NCBI GenBank assembly: GCA_903832055.1
Contig: CAILAC010000013.1
Coordinates: 186,001-250,000 of the forward strand
Direction: 5' to 3'
From: an uncultured Acidobacteriota bacterium
GTDB lineage: Bacteria; Acidobacteriota; Terriglobia; Terriglobales; Acidobacteriaceae
Length of the DNA stretch: 64,000 nt
The position numbers and the translations under genes are program-made. How positions within the stretch are numbered: position 1 is the first letter of the stretch; every line of letters begins with the position of its first letter. Below are positions 1 to 8,978 of the stretch, in pieces. The notes below the pieces were generated by a model, which had not been told where the DNA came from, ran no database searches, and saw only the letters and a program-made list of their open reading frames with translations.

Positions 1-159
1 TGCCTTGGCTTGCGTCGTTCAGTTGCCTTAGAGGCAGCCTTGAAAGCGTTTACCAGCTCCAGCCGGCTCCTGTATATTGGGCATTTGCTCGCGGGCTTTG
101 CGCATGAGCCACACCCAATTCCGCGAGGAAGCAAACAGATTCTTCAAACGGGAGTTTCC

Positions 160-2664
160 ATGTCCATCGTCAGCCGCCGCGACCTGCTTCGTTCCACGCT
201 TGCCATCTCTGCCTCCTCTCTTCTGGCGCGCTCCGCCATGGCCCATGCAGAGTCACTGCTAGCCGCTTCGACTGCCACGGAACCAGCCCTCGCGCCCAGG
301 GAAAAGCTCCTCTTTGACTTCGATTGGAAGTTCCAGTTCGGCCACTCTTCTGATCCCGCCCGCGACCTGGGCTTTGGCAACAGTCAGGGAGACTTCGCCA
401 AGACCGGCGACTTCGACTTTGCCAAGATCAAGTTCGACGATTCCAAGTGGCGCTCGCTCAATCTACCCCACGACTGGGCCGTTGAACTGCCCTTCGTCAA
501 CGATGACGTTCAGAACTCCCACGGCTTCAAGCCGGTTGGCCGCCGCTATCCTGAAACCAGTGTTGGCTGGTACCGCCGCACCTTCGACATTCCCGCCTCT
601 GACCTCGGCCGGCGCATCTCGGTGGACTTCGACGGGGCCTTCCGCTCGGTCCTTGTATGGGTCAACGGCTGCTTCATTGGCCGCAATGACAATGGTTACG
701 CGCCGTTCCACTTTGACCTCACGGACTTTCTTACTTACGGCCAAAAGAACGTGATCGTAACCCGGGTTGACGCCAGCTTTGGCGACGGCTGGTTCTATGA
801 GGGGGCCGGTCTCTATCGCCATGTCTGGATCACCAAGACCGACGCAGTTCACCTCGGCAAATGGGAGAGCTACGCCCGCACAACTGTCAGTGGCACCACG
901 GCCACCGTCAGTCTCGGTACCGTCGTTCAAAACGACAGCGCAGCCGCCGCCTCGGCAAAGGTCAGCTGGAAGATTGTAGATTCCACAGGCAAGACGGTCG
1001 CAACGGCTGAGGCTGCTTCGCAGTCCATCGCATCTGACGGCACGGCAACCTACGCAGCCACGGCAAAAATTGCCAACCCAGCCCTCTGGTCCGTTGAGAG
1101 CCCAAATTTGTACTCGGCAATCGTCACCGTCGAATCCGGCGGCAAGGTTTCAGACGCTGAACGCTTCAACTTCGGCGCCCGCACGGTGGTCTTTGATGCC
1201 GATAAGGGCTTCTCTCTGAACGGCAAGCCGATGAAGATTCAAGGAACCTGCAATCACCAGGATCATGCCGGTGTAGGCGCAGCCCTGCCAGATCGCCTCC
1301 AGTACTTCCGTCTCGGAGTGCTGAAGGAAATGGGCAACAACGCTGTGCGCACTTCGCACAACGCTCCAACCCCTGAGTGGGTCGAGGGCTGTGATCGTCT
1401 TGGTGTCATGATGATGTGCGAAACCCGCCAGATGTCCTCCAATCCTGAAGGGCTGGCACAGCTCGAAGTGATGATCAAGCGCTTCCGAAATTCGCCGTCA
1501 ATCATCATCTGGTCGATCGGCAACGAAGAAGACGAACTGCAGGAAGCAATGGCAGAGCAGGGAGCCAAGATCGCTGCCACAATGGTTCGCCGCTGTCACG
1601 AACTCGATCCCACGCGCCCCGTCTCTGCGGCCGTCAATGACAGCAACGAGAAAGGCGTCTCCACGGCCTTTGACATTATCGGTTTCAACTACCACCTTGA
1701 GTTTCCCGACGGGTTCCATAAGACTCATCCAAAATTGGCGGTCTACGGATCGGAGACTTCGAGTGCCATTGCCACGCGCGGTGTCTACTCCACCGATCCG
1801 CTGCGCAATACGGTTGATTCCTATAAAGTTGCCGTTCCATGGGGCGAGACAGCCGAAGAGTGGTGGAAGTTCTTTGGAACGCGTGAATGGGCTTGTGGCG
1901 GCTTTGTCTGGACAGGCTTTGACTATCGTGGCGAACCAACTCCCTATGGGTGGCCCTCGATCAACTCGCAGTTTGGCGTCATCGACATGTGCGGCTTCCC
2001 CAAAGACACCTTCTACTACTACAAAGCCTGGTGGGGCACCGAGCCCGTCGTCCATCTTTTCCCTCACTGGAATTGGGAGGGCAGGGAAGGCGACGTCATC
2101 AAGGTCTGGGCCTATTCCAACTGTGATGAGGTCGAGTTGTTTGTGAATGGCGCAAGCCAGGGCAGCCAGAAAGTTCCGCACCTCGGCCATGTCGAATGGA
2201 CAGCCAAGTACGAACCTGGCTTCATCGAGGCCCGCGGCAGCAAGGGCGGAAAGGTGATTCTCACGGAAAAGCGCGAAACCACCGGGGCCCCTGTGACCAT
2301 TCGGCTTACCGTTGACCGCTCCGAGATCAACGCAGATGGGGAAGACATCGCGATCCTCAAGGTCGAAGCCCTCGACAAGGAAGGCCGGCTCGTTCCCACC
2401 GCCGGAAACCTGATCGGATTCAAAGTATCGGGCGTGGGCAAGCTCATTGGCGTTGGGAACGGCGACCCGAACTGCCAGGAATCTGACAAGGAACCAAGGC
2501 GCAGCCTCTTCAATGGCCTCGCGCAAGTCATCGTTCAATCGACCAAAGAACCCGGCGAAATCCACATCGAAGCAGCAAAGGAAGGCTGGGACGGTCCCGA
2601 ACTCACGCCCAGCAAACTCGTCGTCACAACCAAACCAGTGTCACTCCGACCCCAGGTCGGCTGA
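160..2664 (+). CDS. Exported glycoside hydrolase family 2 (beta-galactosidase type)
   Basis: This predicted 834-residue retaining glycosidase would remove beta-linked galactose or related sugars from oligosaccharides outside the cytoplasm. A Tat-like leader (SRRDLLRST, then a hydrophobic stretch) opens the protein. It is followed by a GH2 sugar-binding domain (about residues 50-230), an Ig-like domain, the TIM barrel (about 310-600) and C-terminal DUF4982/Ig-like domains. The acid/base is Glu456 in IGNEE and the likely nucleophile is Glu532 in YGSETSS. The frame is open back to position 10, but ATG 160 is chosen because GGAG lies just upstream and the Tat signal starts there. It converges on glnD. 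The family is secure; exact substrate specificity (galactosidase, glucuronidase or other) is not. Confidence 0.9.
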   Translation: MSIVSRRDLLRSTLAISASSLLARSAMAHAESLLAASTATEPALAPREKLLFDFDWKFQFGHSSDPARDLGFGNSQGDFAKTGDFDFAKIKFDDSKWRSLNLPHDWAVELPFVNDDVQNSHGFKPVGRRYPETSVGWYRRTFDIPASDLGRRISVDFDGAFRSVLVWVNGCFIGRNDNGYAPFHFDLTDFLTYGQKNVIVTRVDASFGDGWFYEGAGLYRHVWITKTDAVHLGKWESYARTTVSGTTATVSLGTVVQNDSAAAASAKVSWKIVDSTGKTVATAEAASQSIASDGTATYAATAKIANPALWSVESPNLYSAIVTVESGGKVSDAERFNFGARTVVFDADKGFSLNGKPMKIQGTCNHQDHAGVGAALPDRLQYFRLGVLKEMGNNAVRTSHNAPTPEWVEGCDRLGVMMMCETRQMSSNPEGLAQLEVMIKRFRNSPSIIIWSIGNEEDELQEAMAEQGAKIAATMVRRCHELDPTRPVSAAVNDSNEKGVSTAFDIIGFNYHLEFPDGFHKTHPKLAVYGSETSSAIATRGVYSTDPLRNTVDSYKVAVPWGETAEEWWKFFGTREWACGGFVWTGFDYRGEPTPYGWPSINSQFGVIDMCGFPKDTFYYYKAWWGTEPVVHLFPHWNWEGREGDVIKVWAYSNCDEVELFVNGASQGSQKVPHLGHVEWTAKYEPGFIEARGSKGGKVILTEKRETTGAPVTIRLTVDRSEINADGEDIAILKVEALDKEGRLVPTAGNLIGFKVSGVGKLIGVGNGDPNCQESDKEPRRSLFNGLAQVIVQSTKEPGEIHIEAAKEGWDGPELTPSKLVVTTKPVSLRPQVG

Positions 2665-2715
2665 CAGAAGTCGCGCACAGCCGAATTGCCCTGAGCAGGC
2701 TCTCTCCGAAACGGA

Positions 2716-5337
2716 TCAAGCCTGCGGCAGGATTCTATCCAACGCATTCTTCAGGTCTTTGACGAGATTGTCCTGCAACTGCGAGCCAAGTTTCTGGCCG
2801 TATTGCGTCAGATAAAAGACGTCGATTGCGGTCTCGCCCTCGGTGTCGATGAGGGCTACCTCGATGTTGCAGTCTTGAGCGTGCAGCACGAGAGCGATCT
2901 GACGCAGCAGTCCGGGGGTGTCCTGAGCCACCACCTGCAGCAGAGTGCTGTGGGTACTTGAAGCAGAGTCAAATTCGAGCCGTGTCGGCACTTCAACTTT
3001 GACCGTTCCGCTCCGCGTCCCCATGCGGCGATTGGCCAACAACTGCTCAATCTGGTCGCGCGTGCCGGTGATGCCCTGCGAAAGAATCTCCCGCACATTC
3101 GCGACGAAGCGGTCCTTCTCTTCAGGGTTCAGCTCCAGCGTGCGGAAGGTGTCGGTGAACTGAAAGCTGTCGACGATGACTCCGGCGTCGTTTGAAAATG
3201 CGTCGGCTTTGACAATGTTCATGCCCCAGGCCGCAAGTGCGCCTGCAACGTCTGCGAACAAACGGCTGCGGTCCCTGGCAATCACGGTCAGTTCCAGCAA
3301 CTGCCGGTTCGGCCGAAGTTCGAGTTGAATCGGCTCCCAGTCCAATTTTGTAGCCAGAAGGAAATGATTTCGGATCTGTTCCGGTAATCGAGTCTGCAGG
3401 TAGCGGTGTGGCAGACCTTCGAGGAACTGGCGAATCGCAGTTTCTCGTCCTGGAACCATCGATCCAATCCGGTAAAGGAGAGTCGGATCCAGATCCACGT
3501 GGTAGCGCACCTCATCCACGCTCCGGTCCATGAAATTGGCGGTCGACATATACAGCTGCCAGAGATTCTCTGCCTTCCAGGGTGTCAGAGCGTCCGGATG
3601 AACCGCTTTGATATCGGCATAGGTCATCAGCGTGAGCATTTTCAACAGCACCGGGCTGCCGATTTTCTCGCTGAGCAGGTGCACATTTTCGGTGTCAAAA
3701 ATATCCCGCCGCAGAGCATTCGACATCTCCAGATGGCTGCGAATCAGCTTGCGGACAATTTCGCGTTCTTCAATATCAAAATCCAGCCGAGCCAGGAAGC
3801 TGTCAGCCAACTCGACGCTCGCTGTGGTGTGGTCAGCGTTACGACGCGCCTTGCCAGTGTCATGCAGCAGCAGGGCAAGCAGCAGCAGGTCCAGCCGTTC
3901 GATCTCGGGCAACAACGTGCTCAGACGCTGCTCGTAATCGTGCAGCGGACGCTTGAGCGCCTGCACGTTGTCGATGGTCAGAAAGGTGTGTTCGTCCACC
4001 GTGTAGCGGTGATAGCTGTCTCGAATCACCAGCGCGTCAATGCCGTGAAACTCAGGCAGCAGCATCTCCAGTATTCCCAGGGCATGCATGGTGCGCAGGG
4101 CGTTTGCAGCGTGGGGGCCCAAAAGCACTTCACGTAAACAATTCCAGAGATAAGGCCCTTCAGGGATGTGGATGGCCAGCACGGGAAGCGCGTCTGTGAT
4201 GCGGTCTTCCGCCGCCTGGGTCAGGGTATAGCCATGGTTGCTGATGATGGCAAATACGCGCAGCAAAGCATCTGTATCGGTAAATTGTGCCGTCGGAGAG
4301 ATGTCGATGCGCCCCTGGTCCAGATGAAAATCCGTTCCGCTGATCGGAGTTCGGCGCTTGCGAAACTGCTTGTAGAAGCTCACTGGCGCGGGCAGATGCT
4401 CCATCAGCAACACTGCCCGGCGATAGTTGGTGCGGGCGTGGCGATAGTAGGTTCGCATCCAGTACGCCGGATCGGCGGTGCCGCGTGTTTCGAGGCCAAC
4501 ACTATTGGCGGCAGCTTCGTCTTGTGATTGCCAGTCGAGCGAATTGTCGTCCCGGTTGTGCCGGAAGTGCAGAAAGCAGCGTGTGGCGGCAAAAAAATCA
4601 AATGCCGCTTCAGCATCTCCGTGTGCCGATTGAAAAACGCTCCGCTGGCGCGGCCATTCCTTGTTCTCTTTCAGGTGAAACAGGAGCGCAAACCAGGGTG
4701 CCAGGTTGAAATCACGCAGCCCGCCCGGACACTCCTTCAAATTAGGCTCAAGGTGGAAAATTGTGTTTCCGTATTTGGCATGACGGGCCCGAGCCAACTC
4801 GCCCAGCTTCTGCGCAATGTCGTTCCACTCACTCAGAACGACGCCCGGAAAAATCTCATTGTGCAGCTTTTGATAGAGAACGAAGTTGCCCGCAAGAAAG
4901 CGATGGTCAAAGGTTGCCAGCGTAAATTCCAGGTTGTCCGGGTCAAAGCGCGAACACTCCTTGACGGTTCGCGAATTTGGACTGGCGCGCAAACCAATAT
5001 CCCACATCGCCTGAACAATCGCACGGACTGCGGGCCGCACGGTCCTCTCAGTATCCTCGTCTGCAAAGGCAAAAAGGACGTCGATATCCGAGCACGGAAA
5101 CAGGTCTTTCCGGCCATACCCTCCGAGAGCCAACATGGCTACTTTGGCATTCACATCGGTGCCAAACAGCGCTGATGCTCGCCGCCACAGCTCAATCAGA
5201 ATGCGATCAACGATTGAAGAGCGGCGGCGGATGGCGGCCGTACCGTCCCCAGTACGGTCAAAAGTCTGCCGCACCAGCGCCATTTGCTGGACATATTGGT
5301 CACGAAGATCTTCAAGAACGAGGGCAGTCGTTTCCAT
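2716..5337 (-). CDS. glnD: [Protein-PII] uridylyltransferase / uridylyl-removing enzyme
   Basis: GlnD senses glutamine and uridylylates or deuridylylates PII, linking nitrogen status to glutamine synthetase and transcription. The 873-residue length is normal. The nucleotidyltransferase motif [15 protein letters not shown] is at residues 72-86, with catalytic aspartates 84 and 86. An HD phosphohydrolase domain ([16 protein letters not shown]) lies in the middle, and two C-terminal ACT domains (about 690-770 and 795-870) should bind glutamine. ATG 5337 gives the expected N terminus. Its substrate PII is encoded about 1.2 kb upstream on the same strand, with a DUF429-like gene between. The 205-nt gap to that gene leaves room for a separate promoter. 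Confidence 0.95.
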   Translation of the reverse strand: METTALVLEDLRDQYVQQMALVRQTFDRTGDGTAAIRRRSSIVDRILIELWRRASALFGTDVNAKVAMLALGGYGRKDLFPCSDIDVLFAFADEDTERTVRPAVRAIVQAMWDIGLRASPNSRTVKECSRFDPDNLEFTLATFDHRFLAGNFVLYQKLHNEIFPGVVLSEWNDIAQKLGELARARHAKYGNTIFHLEPNLKECPGGLRDFNLAPWFALLFHLKENKEWPRQRSVFQSAHGDAEAAFDFFAATRCFLHFRHNRDDNSLDWQSQDEAAANSVGLETRGTADPAYWMRTYYRHARTNYRRAVLLMEHLPAPVSFYKQFRKRRTPISGTDFHLDQGRIDISPTAQFTDTDALLRVFAIISNHGYTLTQAAEDRITDALPVLAIHIPEGPYLWNCLREVLLGPHAANALRTMHALGILEMLLPEFHGIDALVIRDSYHRYTVDEHTFLTIDNVQALKRPLHDYEQRLSTLLPEIERLDLLLLALLLHDTGKARRNADHTTASVELADSFLARLDFDIEEREIVRKLIRSHLEMSNALRRDIFDTENVHLLSEKIGSPVLLKMLTLMTYADIKAVHPDALTPWKAENLWQLYMSTANFMDRSVDEVRYHVDLDPTLLYRIGSMVPGRETAIRQFLEGLPHRYLQTRLPEQIRNHFLLATKLDWEPIQLELRPNRQLLELTVIARDRSRLFADVAGALAAWGMNIVKADAFSNDAGVIVDSFQFTDTFRTLELNPEEKDRFVANVREILSQGITGTRDQIEQLLANRRMGTRSGTVKVEVPTRLEFDSASSTHSTLLQVVAQDTPGLLRQIALVLHAQDCNIEVALIDTEGETAIDVFYLTQYGQKLGSQLQDNLVKDLKNALDRILPQA

Positions 5338-5542
5338 GAATGCGTATAGGACTCAGATTAGGAAGATGAATGGAATTGTGAACGCAATGTTGCAGGGTCA
5401 TCTTGAGGATAAGCGATATTGCACTCAATTTTCAGCTATGGCCAAAGAAACCCGAGATTGACCCGGGCATTGCCCTTGCCGCACCGGTCTGCTGATTTCC
5501 GCTCCAAATCAGAGGCTGTGCGCTTGCCAACGTCAGGAAATC

Positions 5543-6490
5543 TTACAACTGACCCAAAATCCAGCCTTCGACCCCATTCTGTGCCGGATCAGGATGCTTG
5601 CCCTCGGGGCGTCGGCCCAGCAGCACGTCCAACATGCCAAACAATCCAATCACCGCATCAAATGCGTCGTCACTTCCAGTGGAGAAGCCAATCTCTATCT
5701 GCGCGGCAAGCTCCTGCGAAATTTCAAGATGCTGCGACCGAGCCTCCAGCCATTGCCCAATCGCCTGAGCCGCCCGAGCGCGCACGGCCTGATCCGTCTT
5801 CGAGCCGTCAAGTCCACCGAAAATGTCAGAGTAGTAGGCGGCAGGGTAGGTTTCGGCGATCACAGTCGATACAGGCTCAAGAAGGTCGCTGAGACTCCCC
5901 TCAAAGGGCCACAAAAGGCTCACTCCCTCACGCAACGCCGGCGCAATGACATCGCGCCAACCGGTGATCGCGCCTTTGCCGACTTGTTTCGCTCCCATGG
6001 TCCAAAACAAGGCCGCTGCCTCGCCCCGGCCGCCTCGTGCCTGCTCGCAAACCCGCAGCAATTGGTGAAATTCAATTCCCAATTTCTGCGTGAGATGGTC
6101 TCTCCTCTTGTCACCCGGCGCATGAGGATAGAACGGGCGTTGAAGGCAAATCTCATCTTTGTCGCGGCAAACCGTGAAAAAAGCCGATTCACGATCAAGC
6201 TGTCTCAGGAATGGGATGAACTCCGGGATCCCTGACTTTTCCGCGTAGGCTCGCGGAATGCCGATAGGGAAGTCAAATCCCAGCAACACGGACCGTCGGT
6301 CCTTTTGAGGCTCATCGCTGCCAAACTCACGCGCACGCTGAATCAGGCTGCTGAGGTCGCCAACGAGTACTGGAGCATCTACGCTGTAGTGCCTGTCACA
6401 CAAAACAGCCGTCGCCATCCAGCGCTTCGTTGGGTTATTGCTCCAGTCGCAGTTGGCAACAACCGCCGGCAGTTTGCGCAATGCAGCCAT
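5543..6490 (-). CDS. DUF429-like protein in the PII operon
   Basis: This 315-residue protein has no firmly recognised function. Its N terminus (ANCDWSNNPTKRWMATAV) and the later motifs GFDFPIGIPRAYA and AETYPAAYYS resemble the DUF429 group, which is predicted to have an RNase H-like fold. Asp15 of CDWS would be the first acidic residue of such a site. No signal peptide or membrane segment is evident. The start codon lies only 8 nt after the stop of glnB, so the two are very probably co-transcribed, and glnD follows 205 nt further on. A role in nitrogen signalling is suggested only by this context. Confidence 0.6.
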   Translation of the reverse strand: MAALRKLPAVVANCDWSNNPTKRWMATAVLCDRHYSVDAPVLVGDLSSLIQRAREFGSDEPQKDRRSVLLGFDFPIGIPRAYAEKSGIPEFIPFLRQLDRESAFFTVCRDKDEICLQRPFYPHAPGDKRRDHLTQKLGIEFHQLLRVCEQARGGRGEAAALFWTMGAKQVGKGAITGWRDVIAPALREGVSLLWPFEGSLSDLLEPVSTVIAETYPAAYYSDIFGGLDGSKTDQAVRARAAQAIGQWLEARSQHLEISQELAAQIEIGFSTGSDDAFDAVIGLFGMLDVLLGRRPEGKHPDPAQNGVEGWILGQL

Positions 6491-6498
6491 CAGTCTGT

Positions 6499-6837
6499 TT
6501 ACAGAGCAGATTCGCCGTGCTCGTCATTGCGAATGCGGATTGCTTCATCCACGCGGGTGACAAAAATCTTGCCATCGCCGATCTTTCCGGTGCGGGCAGC
6601 GCCAATGATGGCTTGCACTGTTTTGTCCTTCAGATCATCGGGGACGACGATCTCAATCTTGACCTTCGGAAGCAAATCGACCGTGTACTCCCGGCCACGG
6701 TAGAACTCCGTATGACCCTTCTGCCGGCCATGACCGCGCGCTTCGAGTATTGTCATGCCTTCAATGCCTGCTTCCAGCAGGGCATCTTTGACGGCATCCA
6801 GCTTGGAGGGCTGGAGGATGGCTTCTATCTTTTGCAT
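6499..6837 (-). CDS. glnB: Nitrogen regulatory protein P-II
   Basis: A trimeric PII signal protein that binds ATP/ADP and 2-oxoglutarate and is covalently modified by GlnD. The 112-residue length matches the family. The T-loop sequence GREYTVDLLPK carries the uridylylation target Tyr51, and the B-loop region TGKIGDGKIFV is intact. It is the first gene of a minus-strand group with the DUF429-like gene (8 nt downstream) and glnD. No ammonium transporter gene (amtB) is adjacent, so this is closer to a GlnB-type context than a GlnK-amtB one. GlnB and GlnK cannot be separated by sequence alone here. Confidence 0.95.
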   Translation of the reverse strand: MQKIEAILQPSKLDAVKDALLEAGIEGMTILEARGHGRQKGHTEFYRGREYTVDLLPKVKIEIVVPDDLKDKTVQAIIGAARTGKIGDGKIFVTRVDEAIRIRNDEHGESAL

Positions 6838-7153
6838 AAAACGGGGAACCTCTTGTGAAAACAGCTGCGTTGACAGCGTAACAGGTCCAGATGGGGCTTC
6901 AGGAATCCCACAACCGGAGGATGCCGTTGAGAACCCAGTTCGGCAACTCGCCCAAAAGTTGCAGGTCGCTCCAAATCCGCAAATTGATGGGCCGGAGCAT
7001 CAGAAGTCACCGGATCCACTGAAACCGGTGATGACCAGGAACCCTCAGCCGCACATGACACAGAATTCCTCGATTGAGCGTGAACCGATAATATCGGGAC
7101 TAGTTGTTTCCTTGCGCAACAGAGGCAATCCCATCAACAGGACGAGAAGCAAA
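6838..7153. other. Divergent intergenic region upstream of glnB and the exported unknown
   Basis: This 316-nt stretch separates the divergent genes glnB and the gene starting at 7154. The frame of the rightward gene stays open through it, but the encoded residues look non-coding and the signal peptide begins at 7154. It must hold both promoters. I found no convincing sigma-54 or sigma-70 promoter by eye. Confidence 0.4.
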
Positions 7154-8011
7154 ATGAAGGTTCAATCTGCAGCGCGGCCAGCGGAAAGCATCGAAGCGCG
7201 TTATTCTCCGCGTCTGTTCAGCGCCTGCCTGTTCGCTGTATTTTTTGCAATTTCAATGACCCATGGTGCAATCGCCCATGCGCAATCGTCCGCCGCAAAG
7301 CCTAAGACCTGCACAAGAGTTGTGCTCACCGGCGAGGTTGAAGCGAATCAGCAATGGCAGGCTCTCATGGGTGAAGGTTGGGTTTTCAGGCTGGTCCCAA
7401 TCCGCCCTGCCAGCGGAATTGACGGTCAATCCTACTCCGGTTGGGACCTCACCGTGGATCGGGTTCAAGAGCCTGAGAGCGGTTATCCGGATGCGCTTTT
7501 GCTGGGGACGCCTCCTTACGGGTCCCTCAACGAGCGCGAGATTGGTACTACTTTCGGGCTTCGCGCCCAGGACGCAATCGCCTGGGAGCCCCGCCACTTC
7601 CACTTCTTTACTTCAATGAATGATCTGCGCCGGGGCCGTGACTTGTACCGGCAACTGATGCCGCTCAAGACCGGAACAAAATCCCCGGATCAGCCCGAAT
7701 CTGTATCCAGAAACACGACAGAATTGCTGTCCCTCATCAGCAACCCGGCCCACGTGGGCGCAGGCACGTTTGCCATTCTTGACGCAAAATTCATCGCCGG
7801 CATCGCGGACCCGCCCCCGTATGCACAACAGTGGGCAACCCATCTGACTCGCGTTCCCCACACCACTCTGCAGAGTGCCGGACCATCCAGTCCGCTTGGA
7901 GAGATTCGCTGGATTCGCTTCACTGCGACCTTGTGGCTACCATCCCATTGGCAGCTTCCCGCCACGCCCCAGGCAGGCTTCCACTCCGATTCGGCAACCT
8001 GTGCACAATGA
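7154..8011 (+). CDS. Exported protein of unknown function
   Basis: A 285-residue protein with an N-terminal signal peptide (hydrophobic SACLFAVFFAISMTHGAIAHAQ, residues about 22-44, with an AHAQ cleavage site). The mature part contains CTRVVLTGEVEANQQWQALMG and GWVFRLVPI, a pattern seen in hypothetical exported acidobacterial proteins, but I cannot assign a domain. ATG 7154 is chosen over the upstream extension because the signal peptide begins there. Its neighbours (glnB divergent, nuoB downstream) do not suggest a role. It is probably periplasmic or a lipid-free envelope protein. Confidence 0.6.
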   Translation: MKVQSAARPAESIEARYSPRLFSACLFAVFFAISMTHGAIAHAQSSAAKPKTCTRVVLTGEVEANQQWQALMGEGWVFRLVPIRPASGIDGQSYSGWDLTVDRVQEPESGYPDALLLGTPPYGSLNEREIGTTFGLRAQDAIAWEPRHFHFFTSMNDLRRGRDLYRQLMPLKTGTKSPDQPESVSRNTTELLSLISNPAHVGAGTFAILDAKFIAGIADPPPYAQQWATHLTRVPHTTLQSAGPSSPLGEIRWIRFTATLWLPSHWQLPATPQAGFHSDSATCAQ

Positions 8012-8089
8012 AACACTTCCAACGGAAACACGCGTAATTTTGAAGCATGATTGTGTTTACGTGAGACCGCTGAGGGGTATACTGACCAT

Positions 8090-8719
8090 ATGTCTGAGGC
8101 TATGGGTACGGGCAATCCGGATAAGTATCTGGGCAGGGAATCGGGGGCAGAAGAGGCTGGCAAAGACCAGTACCTTTTCGGTTCGCTCGAAAGCAGCGCC
8201 AGAAACCGCGCAAAAGTACGCGAAGTCAGCTACGGCTTCGAGCAACCTGAAGGCGTTTTTCTCACTTCGCTTGATTTTGCAGTGAACTGGGTCCGTAAAA
8301 ATTCAGTTTGGCCCATGACTTTTGGACTGGCCTGCTGTGCCATCGAAATGATGTCGATGGGGGCGTCCCGCTTCGACCTCGCTCGCTTCGGGGCCGAGGT
8401 CTTTCGTCCGTCGCCTCGACAGTCTGACCTGATGGTCATTGCTGGCCGCGTCTCACAAAAGATGGCTCCGGTCATTCAACGTTTGTATGAGCAGATGCCC
8501 GAGCCAAAGTGGGTCATTTCTATGGGGGCATGCGCGACATCCGGCGGTGTCTTCAACAACTATGCGCTTGTGCAGGGCGTGAATCAGGTCATTCCGGTGG
8601 ACGTTTATGTGCCCGGCTGTCCTCCTCGTCCTGAGCAACTGCTTTATGCCATCACGCTGCTGCAGGAAAAAATCCAGCGAGAGCGCGGAAGCCTGATGAA
8701 AACCCTCAATATTGGATAG
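8090..8719 (+). CDS. nuoB: NADH-quinone oxidoreductase subunit B
   Basis: The complex I subunit that carries iron-sulfur cluster N2, the last electron carrier before quinone. All four ligand cysteines are visible: the CC pair at 82-83 (LACCAIEMM), Cys148 (MGACATSGG) and Cys177 (VPGCPPRPE). The 209-residue protein has an N-terminal extension of about 50 residues before the conserved core. ATG 8090 has AGGGG upstream and is preferred to a TTG at 8051. Unusually, no nuoA, nuoC or nuoD lies beside it; the next gene is an OmpA-like protein. It may complete a nuo operon elsewhere that lacks nuoB, or be a second copy. Confidence 0.92.
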   Translation: MSEAMGTGNPDKYLGRESGAEEAGKDQYLFGSLESSARNRAKVREVSYGFEQPEGVFLTSLDFAVNWVRKNSVWPMTFGLACCAIEMMSMGASRFDLARFGAEVFRPSPRQSDLMVIAGRVSQKMAPVIQRLYEQMPEPKWVISMGACATSGGVFNNYALVQGVNQVIPVDVYVPGCPPRPEQLLYAITLLQEKIQRERGSLMKTLNIG

Positions 8720-8804
8720 TCGTCCAGTTGAATCACGCTGAGGTGGAGATGGTCGAAGTGAGCACGATATCGAACCCTGAGAGTGTCATATACGGCAACA
8801 TGCT

Positions 8805-8816
8805 CACAAATTTGTG
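8805..8816. promoter_or_regulatory. Perfect 12-bp palindrome upstream of the OmpA-like gene
   Basis: CACAAATTTGTG reads the same on both strands and lies in the AT-richer leader region, 163 nt before the OmpA-like start codon. It could be a dimeric regulator site. Nothing else supports this, and short palindromes do occur by chance. Confidence 0.25.
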
Positions 8817-8978
8817 TTCTGCTGATTTGAGCCTATGGTAATTTGAGATTGCTGTATTTTGTTGATGTCTGCACCTATCTTCAAGGAATCATTGCCCGCT
8901 CCAATGCGGGTGCCACAATTCACCAGTTGAATACTTGAAATGCCAGTTGCCTTTCAAGCATTGTTGCGGAGGAGACGT

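Noticed and set aside
1498-2565. Long minus-strand open frame (355 residues) opposite the GH2 gene
   Set aside because: It is the complement shadow of a GC-rich coding region, has no ribosome site and no recognisable motifs.
6755-7153. Upstream extension of the exported unknown gene at 7154
   Set aside because: The extension overlaps glnB and its residues look non-coding, while the signal peptide begins at 7154.
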